DNA from: Pirellulales bacterium
GTDB lineage: Bacteria > Planctomycetota > Planctomycetia > Pirellulales > PALSA-1355
DNA length: 64,000 nucleotides
Reading direction: 5' to 3'
NCBI GenBank assembly: GCA_022844125.1
Contig: JALHMI010000005.1
Coordinates: 124,001-188,000, forward strand
Positions within the stretch are counted from its first letter, which is position 1. Each line of letters begins with the position of its first letter. Under the pieces are notes generated by a model. That model saw only the letters and a program-made list of their open reading frames with translations, was not told the DNA's origin and searched no databases. The translations under genes and the position numbers were made by a program. This document shows, piece by piece, positions 33,122 to 42,260 of this stretch.

Positions 33122-34009
33122 ATGATGAACAAGCTGCCACGGCGAGTTAAGGCTTTCTGCTTCGGGCGAATTGTGCTGCTGTTCGCTTTGCTAACGGCGA
33201 GCGCGCTGGCTGCCGACGAACGCCCCTGGGCGATCTTTGTGGTGCGGCCCGATGGCAGTGACATTCGCAAGGTCGTGCAGGTGGAGAATTGCGGCGAACA
33301 TGCTTCGCCCCGCTGGTCGCACGACGGCACCCAAATTGCCTTCAACGCCAGCCCCGGCGGCTGGAGCGCGAATGAAATCTACGCGGTCAACTTTGACGGC
33401 AGCGGCCTGCGCAAGCTGGGCCAGCACGTCCGTGCCGACTGGTCGCCGGACGACAAGCAAATCGTCTTCGACTATTACCCGCGCGGCAGCACGCCTGAAG
33501 TGTACGTGCAGGACTTGGATGGCCAGGGTCGCACGTTGATCACGGCCGGCAAGAGCCCGCGCTGGTCGCCTGACGGGAGCTTGATTGCCGTTTCCGATCG
33601 GAGCACGAACGTCTTCTTGATCGACCTCTTGAGTGGTGAAACGCGGAATCTGTTCGATCAGCCCGTGCTCGAGGTGTTTGACGGGTTTTGCTGGTCGCGC
33701 GACGGCAGTCGACTGGCCGTCGTGGTGCGGCGCCGTAAAGGGGAACGGCGGCATTGCCTGATCGTCAACGCCGCGGGCGAAAGCCAGGGCGTGGTGAAGC
33801 GCGTTGAGGGGGAGATGGGAGGCTACGTCTCGTTCTCGCCGGACGGCACAAAGCTCGTCTACAGCGATGGATTAATGTTACGAATTGTCGAGGTGGAGGG
33901 CACCAAACGCTTCCAACTGATGCCTGGGCAAAAAGGCAAGGCCAAACACCCGGACTGGTCGCCGGATGGCGCGTGGATCGTGTTTTCGAGCGACCGCGAG
34001 ATGAATTAG
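33122..34009 (+). CDS. Exported TolB/PD40 beta-propeller protein, paralogue 5
   Basis: A 295-residue protein. Start at the ATG at 33122 (ATGATG; GGGAG ten bases upstream), with a signal peptide (GRIVLLFALLTASALAADE). PD40 units: SPRWSHDGTQIAFNAS, RADWSPDDKQIVFDY, SPRWSPDGSLIAVSDR, FCWSRDGSRLAVVVRR and the terminal HPDWSPDGAWIVFSSDR. The phrases VQDLDGQGRTLI and LIDLLSGETRNLF are shared with copies 2 and 6. There is no WD40 half. It lies 32 bases after the decayed copy and 49 before copy 6, likely one transcript. Confidence 0.85.
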   Translation: MMNKLPRRVKAFCFGRIVLLFALLTASALAADERPWAIFVVRPDGSDIRKVVQVENCGEHASPRWSHDGTQIAFNASPGGWSANEIYAVNFDGSGLRKLGQHVRADWSPDDKQIVFDYYPRGSTPEVYVQDLDGQGRTLITAGKSPRWSPDGSLIAVSDRSTNVFLIDLLSGETRNLFDQPVLEVFDGFCWSRDGSRLAVVVRRRKGERRHCLIVNAAGESQGVVKRVEGEMGGYVSFSPDGTKLVYSDGLMLRIVEVEGTKRFQLMPGQKGKAKHPDWSPDGAWIVFSSDREMN

Positions 34010-34058
34010 CTGCAGGACGTGAATCTGCCCGACCCCTCCGCCTGTTGGGAACGAACAA

Positions 34059-34958
34059 ATGGACGCAGTTGCGAGGTTTCCGGCCGCCGCTTTCCGACTC
34101 CGGTACGTCCGAGTGCTGGTGATGATATTGGCGTTCTGGGCAGTCAACTCGCTCCAGCTGAACCGGGTAGCCGCTCAGAATGCGGAGTGGGGAATCTACT
34201 TGATGCGGATCGACGGCAGCGACGTACGTCGACTAGCACAAGTCGACGGCTGCCAAGGGCACACTTGCCCACGCTGGTCGCGCGATGGGAAGCAGATCGT
34301 CTTTGATGCCACGGACGCGATGACTCGACAGACGTCAGTCTATATCGTCAATTCAGACGGTACCGGGCGAACACGGATCGGAGAAGGCGCTCGCGCCGCT
34401 TGGTCGCCCGACGACAAGCAACTTGCGATCGAGGTGCGGGGGGGACCTCGATCGGTTCAGGTGCAGAACCTCGACGGAACGGGGCGCACGCACATCGCCG
34501 TCGGCAGCAGTCCCTGCTGGTCTCCCGACGGCAGCAAGTTCGCATACTCCCATCAGAACAACATCCACGTGATCGACCTGGTCAGCGGCGACACTCGCAC
34601 GCTGTTTGGCCGTCCGAAGGACACGATCTACTATGGCTTCTGCTGGTTTCCCGACGGAAAGCGATTGGCCGTCGTGGCACGGCCCGAGCCACGAAAGCCG
34701 AGGCAGCTTCTATACGTCAGCGATGCTGGGGAAGAGCACGGGCTGCATGTCCGGTTGACGGGCGAAATGGCGGGATGCATTTCGCTTTCGCCCGATGGCA
34801 AGAAACTGGCGCTGGACAGTTTTTACAAAGTGAATCTCTTGGATGTCGAGGGCACCAGTCGGCCAGTCGTAGTGCCGGGGCAGAACGGCTCGAACCGAGA
34901 TCCAGCCTGGTCTCCTGATGGTGAATGGCTGGTGTTTACCAGCAGCCGCGATCCGTGA
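34059..34958 (+). CDS. Exported TolB/PD40 beta-propeller protein, paralogue 6
   Basis: A 299-residue protein with a longer N-terminal segment before the hydrophobic core (VLVMILAFWAVNSLQLNR, then VAAQ). PD40 units follow the family order: CPRWSRDGKQIVFDA, RAAWSPDDKQLAIEV, SPCWSPDGSKFAYSHQ, FCWFPDGKRLAVVA, CISLSPDGKKLALD and DPAWSPDGEWLVFTSSR. Here FCWFPDG and CISLSPDG deviate slightly from the WSPDG consensus, suggesting drift. It shares VQNLDGTGRTHIAVGS with copy 2. Last of the array; the next gene converges on the other strand 11 bases away. Confidence 0.85.
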   Translation: MDAVARFPAAAFRLRYVRVLVMILAFWAVNSLQLNRVAAQNAEWGIYLMRIDGSDVRRLAQVDGCQGHTCPRWSRDGKQIVFDATDAMTRQTSVYIVNSDGTGRTRIGEGARAAWSPDDKQLAIEVRGGPRSVQVQNLDGTGRTHIAVGSSPCWSPDGSKFAYSHQNNIHVIDLVSGDTRTLFGRPKDTIYYGFCWFPDGKRLAVVARPEPRKPRQLLYVSDAGEEHGLHVRLTGEMAGCISLSPDGKKLALDSFYKVNLLDVEGTSRPVVVPGQNGSNRDPAWSPDGEWLVFTSSRDP

Positions 34959-34969
34959 GGTGACAGGTG

Positions 34970-36619
34970 TCACGACCTGGCCGCGGCCGCTTCTTCCACG
35001 TCGATGAGTCCATCGCCGTTCGCGTCGAGCTTCTGAAACATCGCCGGCGTGCCGATGAATTCCTGCGGCGTCAGATCGGCGTCATTGTTGCGATCCATCT
35101 TGCGGAACCAAAGCGGGCCGCTCGACAGCGATTCGCTGGTCGAGATTGGCACGTGGCCGGCTTTCAGTTTCGCTTCGTCGGGCGGAGGATCGGCTCCGCG
35201 CACGATTTCGAACAGCAGCCGCTGGGGAATCTCGCTGCCGTTGAGCAGCCCATCCCCGTTCTTGTCCTCGATCGCGAGCACACCTGCCGCGGTTCGCAAT
35301 TCACGCGGCGAAAGCACCCCGTTGACGTCGACGTCGAGCAGCGAGAAGAGATCCTGGCCGCGGTCGAAGACGTGGATCTGCAATCGGACCGCAGCGGCCG
35401 CCGACTGCTCCGCCAGGAAGCTGTTAAACTCGCCTTCGTTGACTTTCTGGTCGCCGTCGATGTCCATCGCCGCGAACGCCGCCGCTCCGATCTCGCTGGC
35501 CTGCGCTTCCTGGAGATCGACATACTCGTTGTCGTCACGATCGGTGACGGTGAAGCTATAGAGATCGGCCTGCTCTGGGTTGCGATTGTTGACCGTCAGA
35601 TCGATCTCCACGTCTCCTAACTGGAGGTCGTAGCCGCGGAGCAGCTTCTGCCGCACCCGCCAACCATCTTCGACTTTGACGCATTGGCGATTTCCCCGGC
35701 GCTCTCGCGCGGACACCTGCCCCATGGAGATGGCCAGTTCGACGTCGGGCTCGCGCTGGGCAAACGCGGCCAGTTCTGCGCCGCTGAGTCGCTCGTCGCC
35801 ATTTCTGTCGAGTGCGCTGGCAATCGATTCGGGGAGCGTCAACTCCTGGTCGCCCCCAGCGAGTGAGAGATTGCCATCGGCGTTGCGGTCGTATCGCTCC
35901 AGCAGACGCCGGGCCACTTCTTCGCCGGCTACGGCCCGGCCGAGCAACATGGCTGGTTGCTCCTGCGGCGTGCCGTACTCACCGCCGACGGGATCCGACG
36001 CGTCGGCAAGCGCGGCCGGATCGAGAATCAACTCAAAAGCCGTGACCACGCCATCGTCATTGAAGTCGCGCTGCTTGAGTTGTTGCTCGGCGGCGGCCAA
36101 TTCCTCGGACGACAGTTGATGATCGCCATTGGTATCCAGCAGCGGGAACAGTGCCAGCCCCGCACTTCGCGAAATCAAGGCACGTCCATACAGGACGAAG
36201 GGCGGTTGTGATGCTTGAATCGATGAAGATAGCGTGGCCCTGTCGGGTTCCTGATCTGCCGGCGATTGGCCAGCCTTGGATGCTGGTTTCGCCGACCGCG
36301 CACTGCCACGCACGCCGCCGTCCATATCGCGGGCGATCAACCGGGCTTGCTCCGCGTTGACTCGCCCATCGCCGTCGCGATCCTGGGCATCGAACAATTC
36401 GCCGAACCGCTCCTGCCAGACTTCGCGAAACGGCTTGCCGTCGATCGTTACATGCAGCCGCAGCAATAGCGGACGAGTGGGGCCCAGCACGATCAGATCC
36501 TGCACGTCGGGCGAGGCGGAACTGCGCGCGGGCAGGCCTTCACCGCTCGTATCACGCAGCGGTCCGATTGCCAGGATTACGGCCAGCGGCAGAATCGCTC
36601 GACCCAAGGCGCGGTTCAT
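34970..36619 (-). CDS. Exported multi-EF-hand protein
   Basis: A 549-residue secreted protein with a signal peptide (AILPLAVILAIGPLRDTSGE). About eleven EF-hand-like loops are visible, among them DAQDRDGDGRVNAEQ (~78-92), LLDTNGDHQLSSEEL (~160-174), RDFNDDGVVTAFEL, RYDRNADGNLSL, ALDRNGDERLSGAEL, VTDRDDNEYVDLQEA, AMDIDGDQKVNEGEF, IEDKNGDGLLNGSEI, KMDRNNDADLTPQEF and KLDANGDGLIDVEEA. Some lack full ligand sets. A calcium-dependent structural or surface role is likely. Its ATG overlaps the stop of the DUF1501 gene by four bases (translational coupling), so it belongs to the same minus-strand operon as the DUF1501 and DUF1549 genes. Confidence 0.85.
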   Translation of the reverse strand: MNRALGRAILPLAVILAIGPLRDTSGEGLPARSSASPDVQDLIVLGPTRPLLLRLHVTIDGKPFREVWQERFGELFDAQDRDGDGRVNAEQARLIARDMDGGVRGSARSAKPASKAGQSPADQEPDRATLSSSIQASQPPFVLYGRALISRSAGLALFPLLDTNGDHQLSSEELAAAEQQLKQRDFNDDGVVTAFELILDPAALADASDPVGGEYGTPQEQPAMLLGRAVAGEEVARRLLERYDRNADGNLSLAGGDQELTLPESIASALDRNGDERLSGAELAAFAQREPDVELAISMGQVSARERRGNRQCVKVEDGWRVRQKLLRGYDLQLGDVEIDLTVNNRNPEQADLYSFTVTDRDDNEYVDLQEAQASEIGAAAFAAMDIDGDQKVNEGEFNSFLAEQSAAAAVRLQIHVFDRGQDLFSLLDVDVNGVLSPRELRTAAGVLAIEDKNGDGLLNGSEIPQRLLFEIVRGADPPPDEAKLKAGHVPISTSESLSSGPLWFRKMDRNNDADLTPQEFIGTPAMFQKLDANGDGLIDVEEAAAARS

Positions 36620-37968
36620 CCGACGAGTTCCTGGATGGGCTGAGCGACCGGATCGACCAGTCGGATAGGCCGACCGACATTCGAGATATTCTGCTTGAGC
36701 GGATCGATCCCCAGCCCGGTGAGCACGGTCGCCAGCAGGTCGGGGACGCTGACGGGGCGATCTTCGACTTTCATGCCATCTTCGCCGGTGCGACCGATGA
36801 CCTGGCCGGTTCGCAGTCCGCCGCCCGCCAACACGGTGGACCAGGCGCCAGGAAAATGATCGCGACCGCCGCTCTCATTGATCTGCGGTGTGCGACCGAA
36901 CTCTCCCATCCAGAGAATCACGGTGCTGTCCAGCAGGCCGCGCGACTTCAGCTCAGTCATCAGCGTGGCCCAGCCGGCATCGAGAGTTGTGCTCAGTTCC
37001 TTGACGCCGGCGAAGTTATTGGTGTGCGTGTCCCAGCCGATGCCACCATCGCCTCCGTGGGTGACCTCGACGAAGGGGACGCCGCGCTCGATGAGGCGCC
37101 TGGCCAGCAGGCATCCCTGCCCGAACCGGTTGCGGCCATAAGCGTCGCGAACTTCGTCCGCTTCGTCATCCAGATCGAAGGCCTTGGCCGCATCGCTGCG
37201 CATCAGGCGCACAGCGCTTTCATATGCGGAACGGTAACCCAGGGCGGGAGGATCCGGGTGGGAGTCAATAAACCGGTTGTTGAGCGAGTTGAGAATACCG
37301 AGGCGTGCGGTCACCGCCTCGCGCGAGACGCCCGCGGGCGCACCCAGGTCATCGACGGTCAGACCATAGTCGCCGCTCGGGTTCTCATCGTCGCCGCTCG
37401 GCCGCGCTTCGCCCACGATGAGCGGCGCAAACTGCGAACCGAGAAAGCCGGGGGCATAAGCGGCCGGGTTGAGGTTCCGATAGGGGGCGACGCTGACAAA
37501 GTTTGGCAGCGCCGCGGCCGGATTGCCGAGTTCTTTGGACACCAAGGCGCCCAGCGTGGGATAGCTCACCGGCGGCTGCGGCAGGTAACCGTTTCGCAGC
37601 AGGTAGGAAGCTCGGCTGTGATCACCTTCTTTGGTGCTCATCGACCGCACAATCGCCAGGTGCTCGGCCAGTTGCGCGATTTTTGGCAAATGCTCAGAGA
37701 TGCGAATGCCAGGTACCGAGGTGGCGACCTCCTTGAACTCGCCGCCGTTTTTGTGACCCGGCTTGAGATCGAACGTATCCAGTTGGCTGGGGCCGCCGTT
37801 CATCCACAGCAGGATGCAAGCGCGCGGGGCAAGCGGCTGCGCGGCCTGATCCGCCATTGCGCGCAGCCAGGGAAACGCGGAACCTCCGACCAGGCCGGCA
37901 CAGGAGAGCCGCAACATGTCGCGGCGAGTGGGTTGCATGCCCGGCGAGCTGTGACGAAACGGCTTCAT
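36616..37968 (-). CDS. DUF1501 protein with Tat-type signal
   Basis: A 450-residue protein opening with a twin-arginine-like signal (TRRDMLRLSCAGLVGGSAFP). The rest has the hallmarks of planctomycete DUF1501 proteins, relatives of the alkaline-phosphatase/sulfatase fold: ACILLWMNGGPSQLDTFDLK, LPKIAQLAEHLAIVRSMS, GDHSRASYLL, FVEVTHGGDGGIGWDTHTNN, VILWMGEFGRTPQI and GRDHFPGAWSTVLAGGG. Such proteins are always paired with DUF1549/DUF1553 cytochrome-like partners; their substrate has not been established to my knowledge. The downstream partner in transcription is the EF-hand gene (4-base overlap); the upstream one is the DUF1549 gene, 30 bases away. Confidence 0.92.
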   Translation of the reverse strand: MKPFRHSSPGMQPTRRDMLRLSCAGLVGGSAFPWLRAMADQAAQPLAPRACILLWMNGGPSQLDTFDLKPGHKNGGEFKEVATSVPGIRISEHLPKIAQLAEHLAIVRSMSTKEGDHSRASYLLRNGYLPQPPVSYPTLGALVSKELGNPAAALPNFVSVAPYRNLNPAAYAPGFLGSQFAPLIVGEARPSGDDENPSGDYGLTVDDLGAPAGVSREAVTARLGILNSLNNRFIDSHPDPPALGYRSAYESAVRLMRSDAAKAFDLDDEADEVRDAYGRNRFGQGCLLARRLIERGVPFVEVTHGGDGGIGWDTHTNNFAGVKELSTTLDAGWATLMTELKSRGLLDSTVILWMGEFGRTPQINESGGRDHFPGAWSTVLAGGGLRTGQVIGRTGEDGMKVEDRPVSVPDLLATVLTGLGIDPLKQNISNVGRPIRLVDPVAQPIQELVG

Positions 37969-37998
37969 GCGAGGCCTCCTGCTGAGGTGAACTAACCA

Positions 37999-39669
37999 TT
38001 AGTGGTTCAGTGCGAACTCGGCGCTGTTCAGAAGCGCCCAGAAAACGTCAGCCAGGGCTGGCTTGGTGTCGCCGGCCTCGACGTAGGTAACGAGTTCTTG
38101 GGACTCTTCGGCGGTTGGCGGCCGGCTGAGAGTCGCCATAAACAGCATTTCCACTTGCTGCGGAACTTCAAGGAACGGCGCCTCGGCAACCGCCAGCAGC
38201 GTCTCGCTCGACTCCAGATCGGTCGCATCGCTGATGAGCTTGCCGTTCATAAGTGCCAGGGCCTGCAGGATCGAAGTCTCCGCTTCGGTGCGGGGCACGG
38301 CCGAATCGGCAAACCGATTGCGGAAGGCGTCGGCCGCCGTGGCCATTTCGGGAATAGGTGCACCTGGTCGAGCCAGACGCCGCGGCTCGCGAAAGCCCGT
38401 AGCCTGGACGATGCTCTGGAACAGTTGGTCGGCGGTCATCCGGCGCACCGGCATACGCGCGAAGTGCGGCTGATCATCCTCCGCAGTTCCCGAGGCGCGA
38501 CTGGTCAGGTGATACGCTCGACTTTGCGTGATGGCCCGAATCAGGTACTTCAGGTCGAAGCCGTGCAGGGTAAACTGCCGCGCCATTTCGTCGAGCAGTT
38601 CCGGGTTCGAAGGCGGATTGGCAGGATCCAGATCGTCGACCGGATCCACAAATCCTCGCCCGAGGAAATGGTCCCACAAGCGATTGACGCCGGCTTTGGC
38701 GAAGTAGGGGTTGTTCTTCTGCGTCATCCAGCCGGCCAGGAGTGCTCGCTTGGCAGCGCCCGAGGTCCAATCGGGCTGGGTTCCGTCGAGATAGGCGGGC
38801 TCAACCGTGATGTCGGTATCGGGAATCTGGATCGCGTTGGAGCTGCCAGTGCTGGCCTTGAGTGTTTCCACGCCCGGGGCCGGGGTGTCGAAGAATGCCG
38901 CCAGGGACCAGAACTCGCGCTGCTTCCAGTGCGAGAAAGGATGGTCGTGGCACTGCGCGCATTGAACCTGCACGCCGAGAAAAAAGCGACTGGCACTGGC
39001 CGCGATCTGTTCGCGTTTCAGTTCGTTGGCCTGAAAGAACGCGGCCGGTGTTGGCACAAACCGCTGTGCGGCCATCATGCCGGGTTGCATTGTCTGCTGA
39101 TCCAGTGGCGCGGTAAGCAGTTCGCCGACGAGGCGGTCGTAGGGCATGTTGACCGTGAATCGCAACCGCAGCCAGGTTTGAAACTGCCGCAGCAACTGCT
39201 CGGACGCCACGTTCTCCGGAGTGCCCGAGAGCATCGAATTGCGCCAGGTGTTGGCGAAGTGCTGGGCGTGCGCGCCGCGGTGCAACAGTTCGTCCACCAC
39301 GCGGGCGCGCTTGTCGGGCCGATCGTCGGCGAGAAAGGCCTGCAGTTCAGCCACCGACGGAATCTTGCCGACCAGATCGAGATGCGCGCGGCGCAGGTAC
39401 TCTGCGTCGTCGGCGCGCGGAGCCGGCCGGACATTGGCCTTCTGCCAGCCGGCGGCTAGCTGCGCATCTATGAAGGCAGCCAACTCCTTTTCGTCCATGA
39501 CTCGGCCGGACTCCGCCGCTGCCGGAGTGCTGGTCTCGACCGGAGTGACGCACGGTGAATCCGCGGCAAGGATTGACGCGGGTCGGGCGCCGATCGCAAT
39601 GGCCAAAGCGATGATGGACATTCCACGACAGGCCAGCGCGCTATAGTGCGAGTTCCGCGTGCGGTGCAT
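37999..39669 (-). CDS. DUF1549/DUF1553 protein with a single heme-like CxxCH
   Basis: A 556-residue exported protein. After a signal-like N-terminus (MSIIALAIAIGARPASILAA) comes DUF1549 (EYLRRAHLDLVGKIPSVAEL, FANTWRNSML, MPYDRLVGELLTA) with the motif VQCAQCHDHPFSHWKQREFW, then DUF1553 (NPYFAKAGVNRLWDHFLGRG, LLDEMARQF, FDLKYLIRAITQSRAYHLTS, RMTADQLFQSIVQATG). The CAQCH motif could bind one c-type heme. This is the short form: the N-terminal PSD1 cytochrome and LamG modules of the large family members are absent. It is the first gene of the DUF1549-DUF1501-EF-hand operon. Confidence 0.9.
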   Translation of the reverse strand: MHRTRNSHYSALACRGMSIIALAIAIGARPASILAADSPCVTPVETSTPAAAESGRVMDEKELAAFIDAQLAAGWQKANVRPAPRADDAEYLRRAHLDLVGKIPSVAELQAFLADDRPDKRARVVDELLHRGAHAQHFANTWRNSMLSGTPENVASEQLLRQFQTWLRLRFTVNMPYDRLVGELLTAPLDQQTMQPGMMAAQRFVPTPAAFFQANELKREQIAASASRFFLGVQVQCAQCHDHPFSHWKQREFWSLAAFFDTPAPGVETLKASTGSSNAIQIPDTDITVEPAYLDGTQPDWTSGAAKRALLAGWMTQKNNPYFAKAGVNRLWDHFLGRGFVDPVDDLDPANPPSNPELLDEMARQFTLHGFDLKYLIRAITQSRAYHLTSRASGTAEDDQPHFARMPVRRMTADQLFQSIVQATGFREPRRLARPGAPIPEMATAADAFRNRFADSAVPRTEAETSILQALALMNGKLISDATDLESSETLLAVAEAPFLEVPQQVEMLFMATLSRPPTAEESQELVTYVEAGDTKPALADVFWALLNSAEFALNH

Positions 39670-39869
39670 CCTCTTGTTCCTTGCGAATGCGAGCGGTCGA
39701 GACGGGGGCGCTGCCGCCTATTGTAGCACCCCGCCAAAGGTGTGCCAGTATCTGCACACGGGGGGACTTTTTTCTTTGCAAATTGGCCGGGCGGTGCTTC
39801 TAATCGGTGGTACGGAATCAAGTCGAAGTCCGCGAACTCGCCGCGGATTGGGGAGAGGGAGGTGTCAGC

Positions 39870-42200
39870 GTGGCGGCTCTCATCGGCGATCGCAGGCGTT
39901 CTCAGGCTGCGCCCAGGCTCCATCCGCTTCTGGCAGGAGTTGCGGGAGTGCTTCCGAGTGCCATTCAACTGAGTCCCATTCAACGACCGTGTCGCCATGG
40001 CCGATGGCTGTGTGCCTGGTTGACCTTGCTGGCGATCGTTCACGTCGTAGACGCCCACCGATCGAGCGCCCAGAGGTTCGTGTTTGCCGTCGATGGCCGC
40101 AACGTCCAAACGACCAACGGCAATGACAAGCCGGTGTCGGCCTTCAGCCTGCCGACGCAGTCGACGGCCGTTAAAGAGTCGATCGAGGACTTCCAGCGCT
40201 TCGTGGAGAACGAGGCCTGGGAGAATGCGTTTCAGTCGCTCGAGACAATCAACAGCAAGGCCACCGAGGGTTTCGTGGAACGGCCGGACGGTGTGCTGGT
40301 TCCCAGCCGGCTGTTGGTGCGGACGCTGCTGACCAGCATGCCCACGGCAGGCAAGAGCGCCTATCGCGTGTTCTACGACGCACAAGCAGCCGCCTTGTGG
40401 GAGAAAGCGAGCGGCGCGGCGGAAGTCGACATGCTGACGCAGATCGTTGAAAAGCACCTGATTAGTTCCTGGGGCGATCGAGCGGCCGACCGGCTGGGCG
40501 ATTTGTACTTTGAACGCGGTGATCTGCATCGCGCCCAAGCCGCCTGGCAAACCGTGCTCAACTCATGCCCTGAGAGTGAGCTCTCGAAGGCGCAGCTGCT
40601 CATCAAGGTCGCCACGGCCATGACGCTGGCCGGCCACGCACACGAGTTGGGAGAGATCCAGCGCTCGATACAATCGCGCTACGCAGGCGACACCGTCACG
40701 GTGGCGGGGCGTTCGGCCAAAGCCGGTGACGAAATCGCACGGCTGTTGGCCGAGCAGCCGACTGCCGCGGCTCCGGTGGAAGTAGCAACTCTCGACGACT
40801 TGGAGCTGCCAGCTTCCGATGAACCGCTGTGGCAGTTCCGCTACCAGACCAGCGCGGCGACGAATAATCCCGGCAACAACATTCCTGGCAACAATAACGC
40901 TGGAAACCTGGCCCAGCCATTTCCGCTGATCAACGTTTATGGTCAGCCGCGAGCGAACGACTTTCGAATTCCAGTGGCGATCGATGGTCAGCGCGTGTTT
41001 CTCAACACCTTCGGCGTCGAGATGGCCTTTGAACTGGCGACCGGAAAAATGTTGTGGCGCACAGGAAGAATCCAGGACCTGAACTTCCAACAATCGCGCC
41101 AGGGAGCGCTGCCGGAACGTTACGCGGTCCTGGCATCCGGCAACCGGGTTTGGAGCGTGACGCGCGACCCCGGCCAACTGAGTCAGCAACCGCCGATGTT
41201 TACGCTCGTGGCGCGCGAGGCGGCGACCGGCAAGGAGTTGTTCAACAGCCGGCGAACGATGAGCACCTGGAGCATCGCGGGAATGCCCCTGCTCGCCAGT
41301 AGTCAGGGAAGTGTCGCCTCAGATGGGGGCGCGACACTAGCCGCTGCCGGCCAGGCGGCCGACGTAATTTACGTCGGCGCGTCCCGGACGAACAAGTCGG
41401 CCGAACTTTCGCTGCTGGAGATCGACGCGCAAAGCTACAAGCTCAAGCGGGACATCACGCTGGGAACGCACGCGGTCGATCCGAACCAGGTGTACTTCGA
41501 CCGGACCTCCGAGCCGACGCTTGCGCTCGAGGGAAATCGGCTGTACGTCGACACGCATGCCGGCGCCCTGGTGGCGCTGCGTCCCGAGACGCTGTCCATT
41601 GACTGGGCCATCACGTACGAATCGCCCCCACCGCAGTCCGGCTACCCTTCGTCGATGTACCAGCCAGCTCAACTCGGCACGACCGGGCCGCTGGCAGCGG
41701 GTGGCCTGCTGTTTGCCAAAGGCATGCGCTCGCCCCGCCTGATCGCGCTCGATCCGGCTGGCCCGCGGCCCACCTGGCGCAGGCCCATTGGACTGCCCGC
41801 GCTGCTGGCCGGCGCGGACGACAAGCACCTGTATACGGGTGGCGAGGAGTTGGCCGCCTACGACCTGCAGACGCAAGAGCTGGTGTGGTCCACGCGGCTG
41901 CCGAGTTCGACAAGTTGGAGCGTGCCGGTGCTGACCAAGAGTCGCATCTACCAGTTCACGTCGCGGGGCATTTTCGAGGTCGACAAAAGAACGGGCGAGG
42001 TTCTGCGGCTGTTTCGCGGCGCGGATCTCGACGCTCTGGGCGGTTCGCTACTGGTCACTCCCACGGCGCTGGTGACCGTTTCGAACGCTGCGATCACAGC
42101 CTACCCGATGAACGGCTCTCATTCTGGCGGCGACGCCAGCGCATCGGCCCCTGCCGCCGAGGAGTCGAACACCAGCAACGAAACACGATCGAAATCCTGA
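39870..42200 (+). CDS. Exported PQQ-like beta-propeller protein
   Basis: A 776-residue protein read from a GTG at 39870, chosen for the GAGGGAGG seven bases before it. A long basic N-region leads to a membrane or signal helix (WLCAWLTLLAIVHVVDAHRS). Residues ~100-260 form a TPR-like helical region (GDRAADRLGDLYFERGDLHR, AQAAWQTVLNSCPES). A Asn/Pro/Gly linker (NNPGNNIPGNNNAGN) follows, then a PQQ-like propeller (FELATGKMLWRTGRIQDLNF, LVALRPETLSIDWAI, LAAYDLQTQELVWSTRLPSS, GIFEVDKRTGEVLRLFRG). Alcohol-dehydrogenase active-site residues were not recognised; a structural or binding role like BamB is more likely. It heads the long plus-strand gene run and ends 60 bases before the SIMPL gene. Confidence 0.82.
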   Translation: MAALIGDRRRSQAAPRLHPLLAGVAGVLPSAIQLSPIQRPCRHGRWLCAWLTLLAIVHVVDAHRSSAQRFVFAVDGRNVQTTNGNDKPVSAFSLPTQSTAVKESIEDFQRFVENEAWENAFQSLETINSKATEGFVERPDGVLVPSRLLVRTLLTSMPTAGKSAYRVFYDAQAAALWEKASGAAEVDMLTQIVEKHLISSWGDRAADRLGDLYFERGDLHRAQAAWQTVLNSCPESELSKAQLLIKVATAMTLAGHAHELGEIQRSIQSRYAGDTVTVAGRSAKAGDEIARLLAEQPTAAAPVEVATLDDLELPASDEPLWQFRYQTSAATNNPGNNIPGNNNAGNLAQPFPLINVYGQPRANDFRIPVAIDGQRVFLNTFGVEMAFELATGKMLWRTGRIQDLNFQQSRQGALPERYAVLASGNRVWSVTRDPGQLSQQPPMFTLVAREAATGKELFNSRRTMSTWSIAGMPLLASSQGSVASDGGATLAAAGQAADVIYVGASRTNKSAELSLLEIDAQSYKLKRDITLGTHAVDPNQVYFDRTSEPTLALEGNRLYVDTHAGALVALRPETLSIDWAITYESPPPQSGYPSSMYQPAQLGTTGPLAAGGLLFAKGMRSPRLIALDPAGPRPTWRRPIGLPALLAGADDKHLYTGGEELAAYDLQTQELVWSTRLPSSTSWSVPVLTKSRIYQFTSRGIFEVDKRTGEVLRLFRGADLDALGGSLLVTPTALVTVSNAAITAYPMNGSHSGGDASASAPAAEESNTSNETRSKS

Positions 42201-42260
42201 AGACCAGAAATCCCGTTCGCGCAAGCGTGCCCAAATCATCGCTTCGGTTGGAGACATCCC

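Noticed and set aside
36568-39459. Long plus-strand frames (475 and 485 residues) opposite the DUF1501 and DUF1549 genes
   Set aside because: The minus-strand genes carry diagnostic motifs; the plus-strand readings are compositional shadows.
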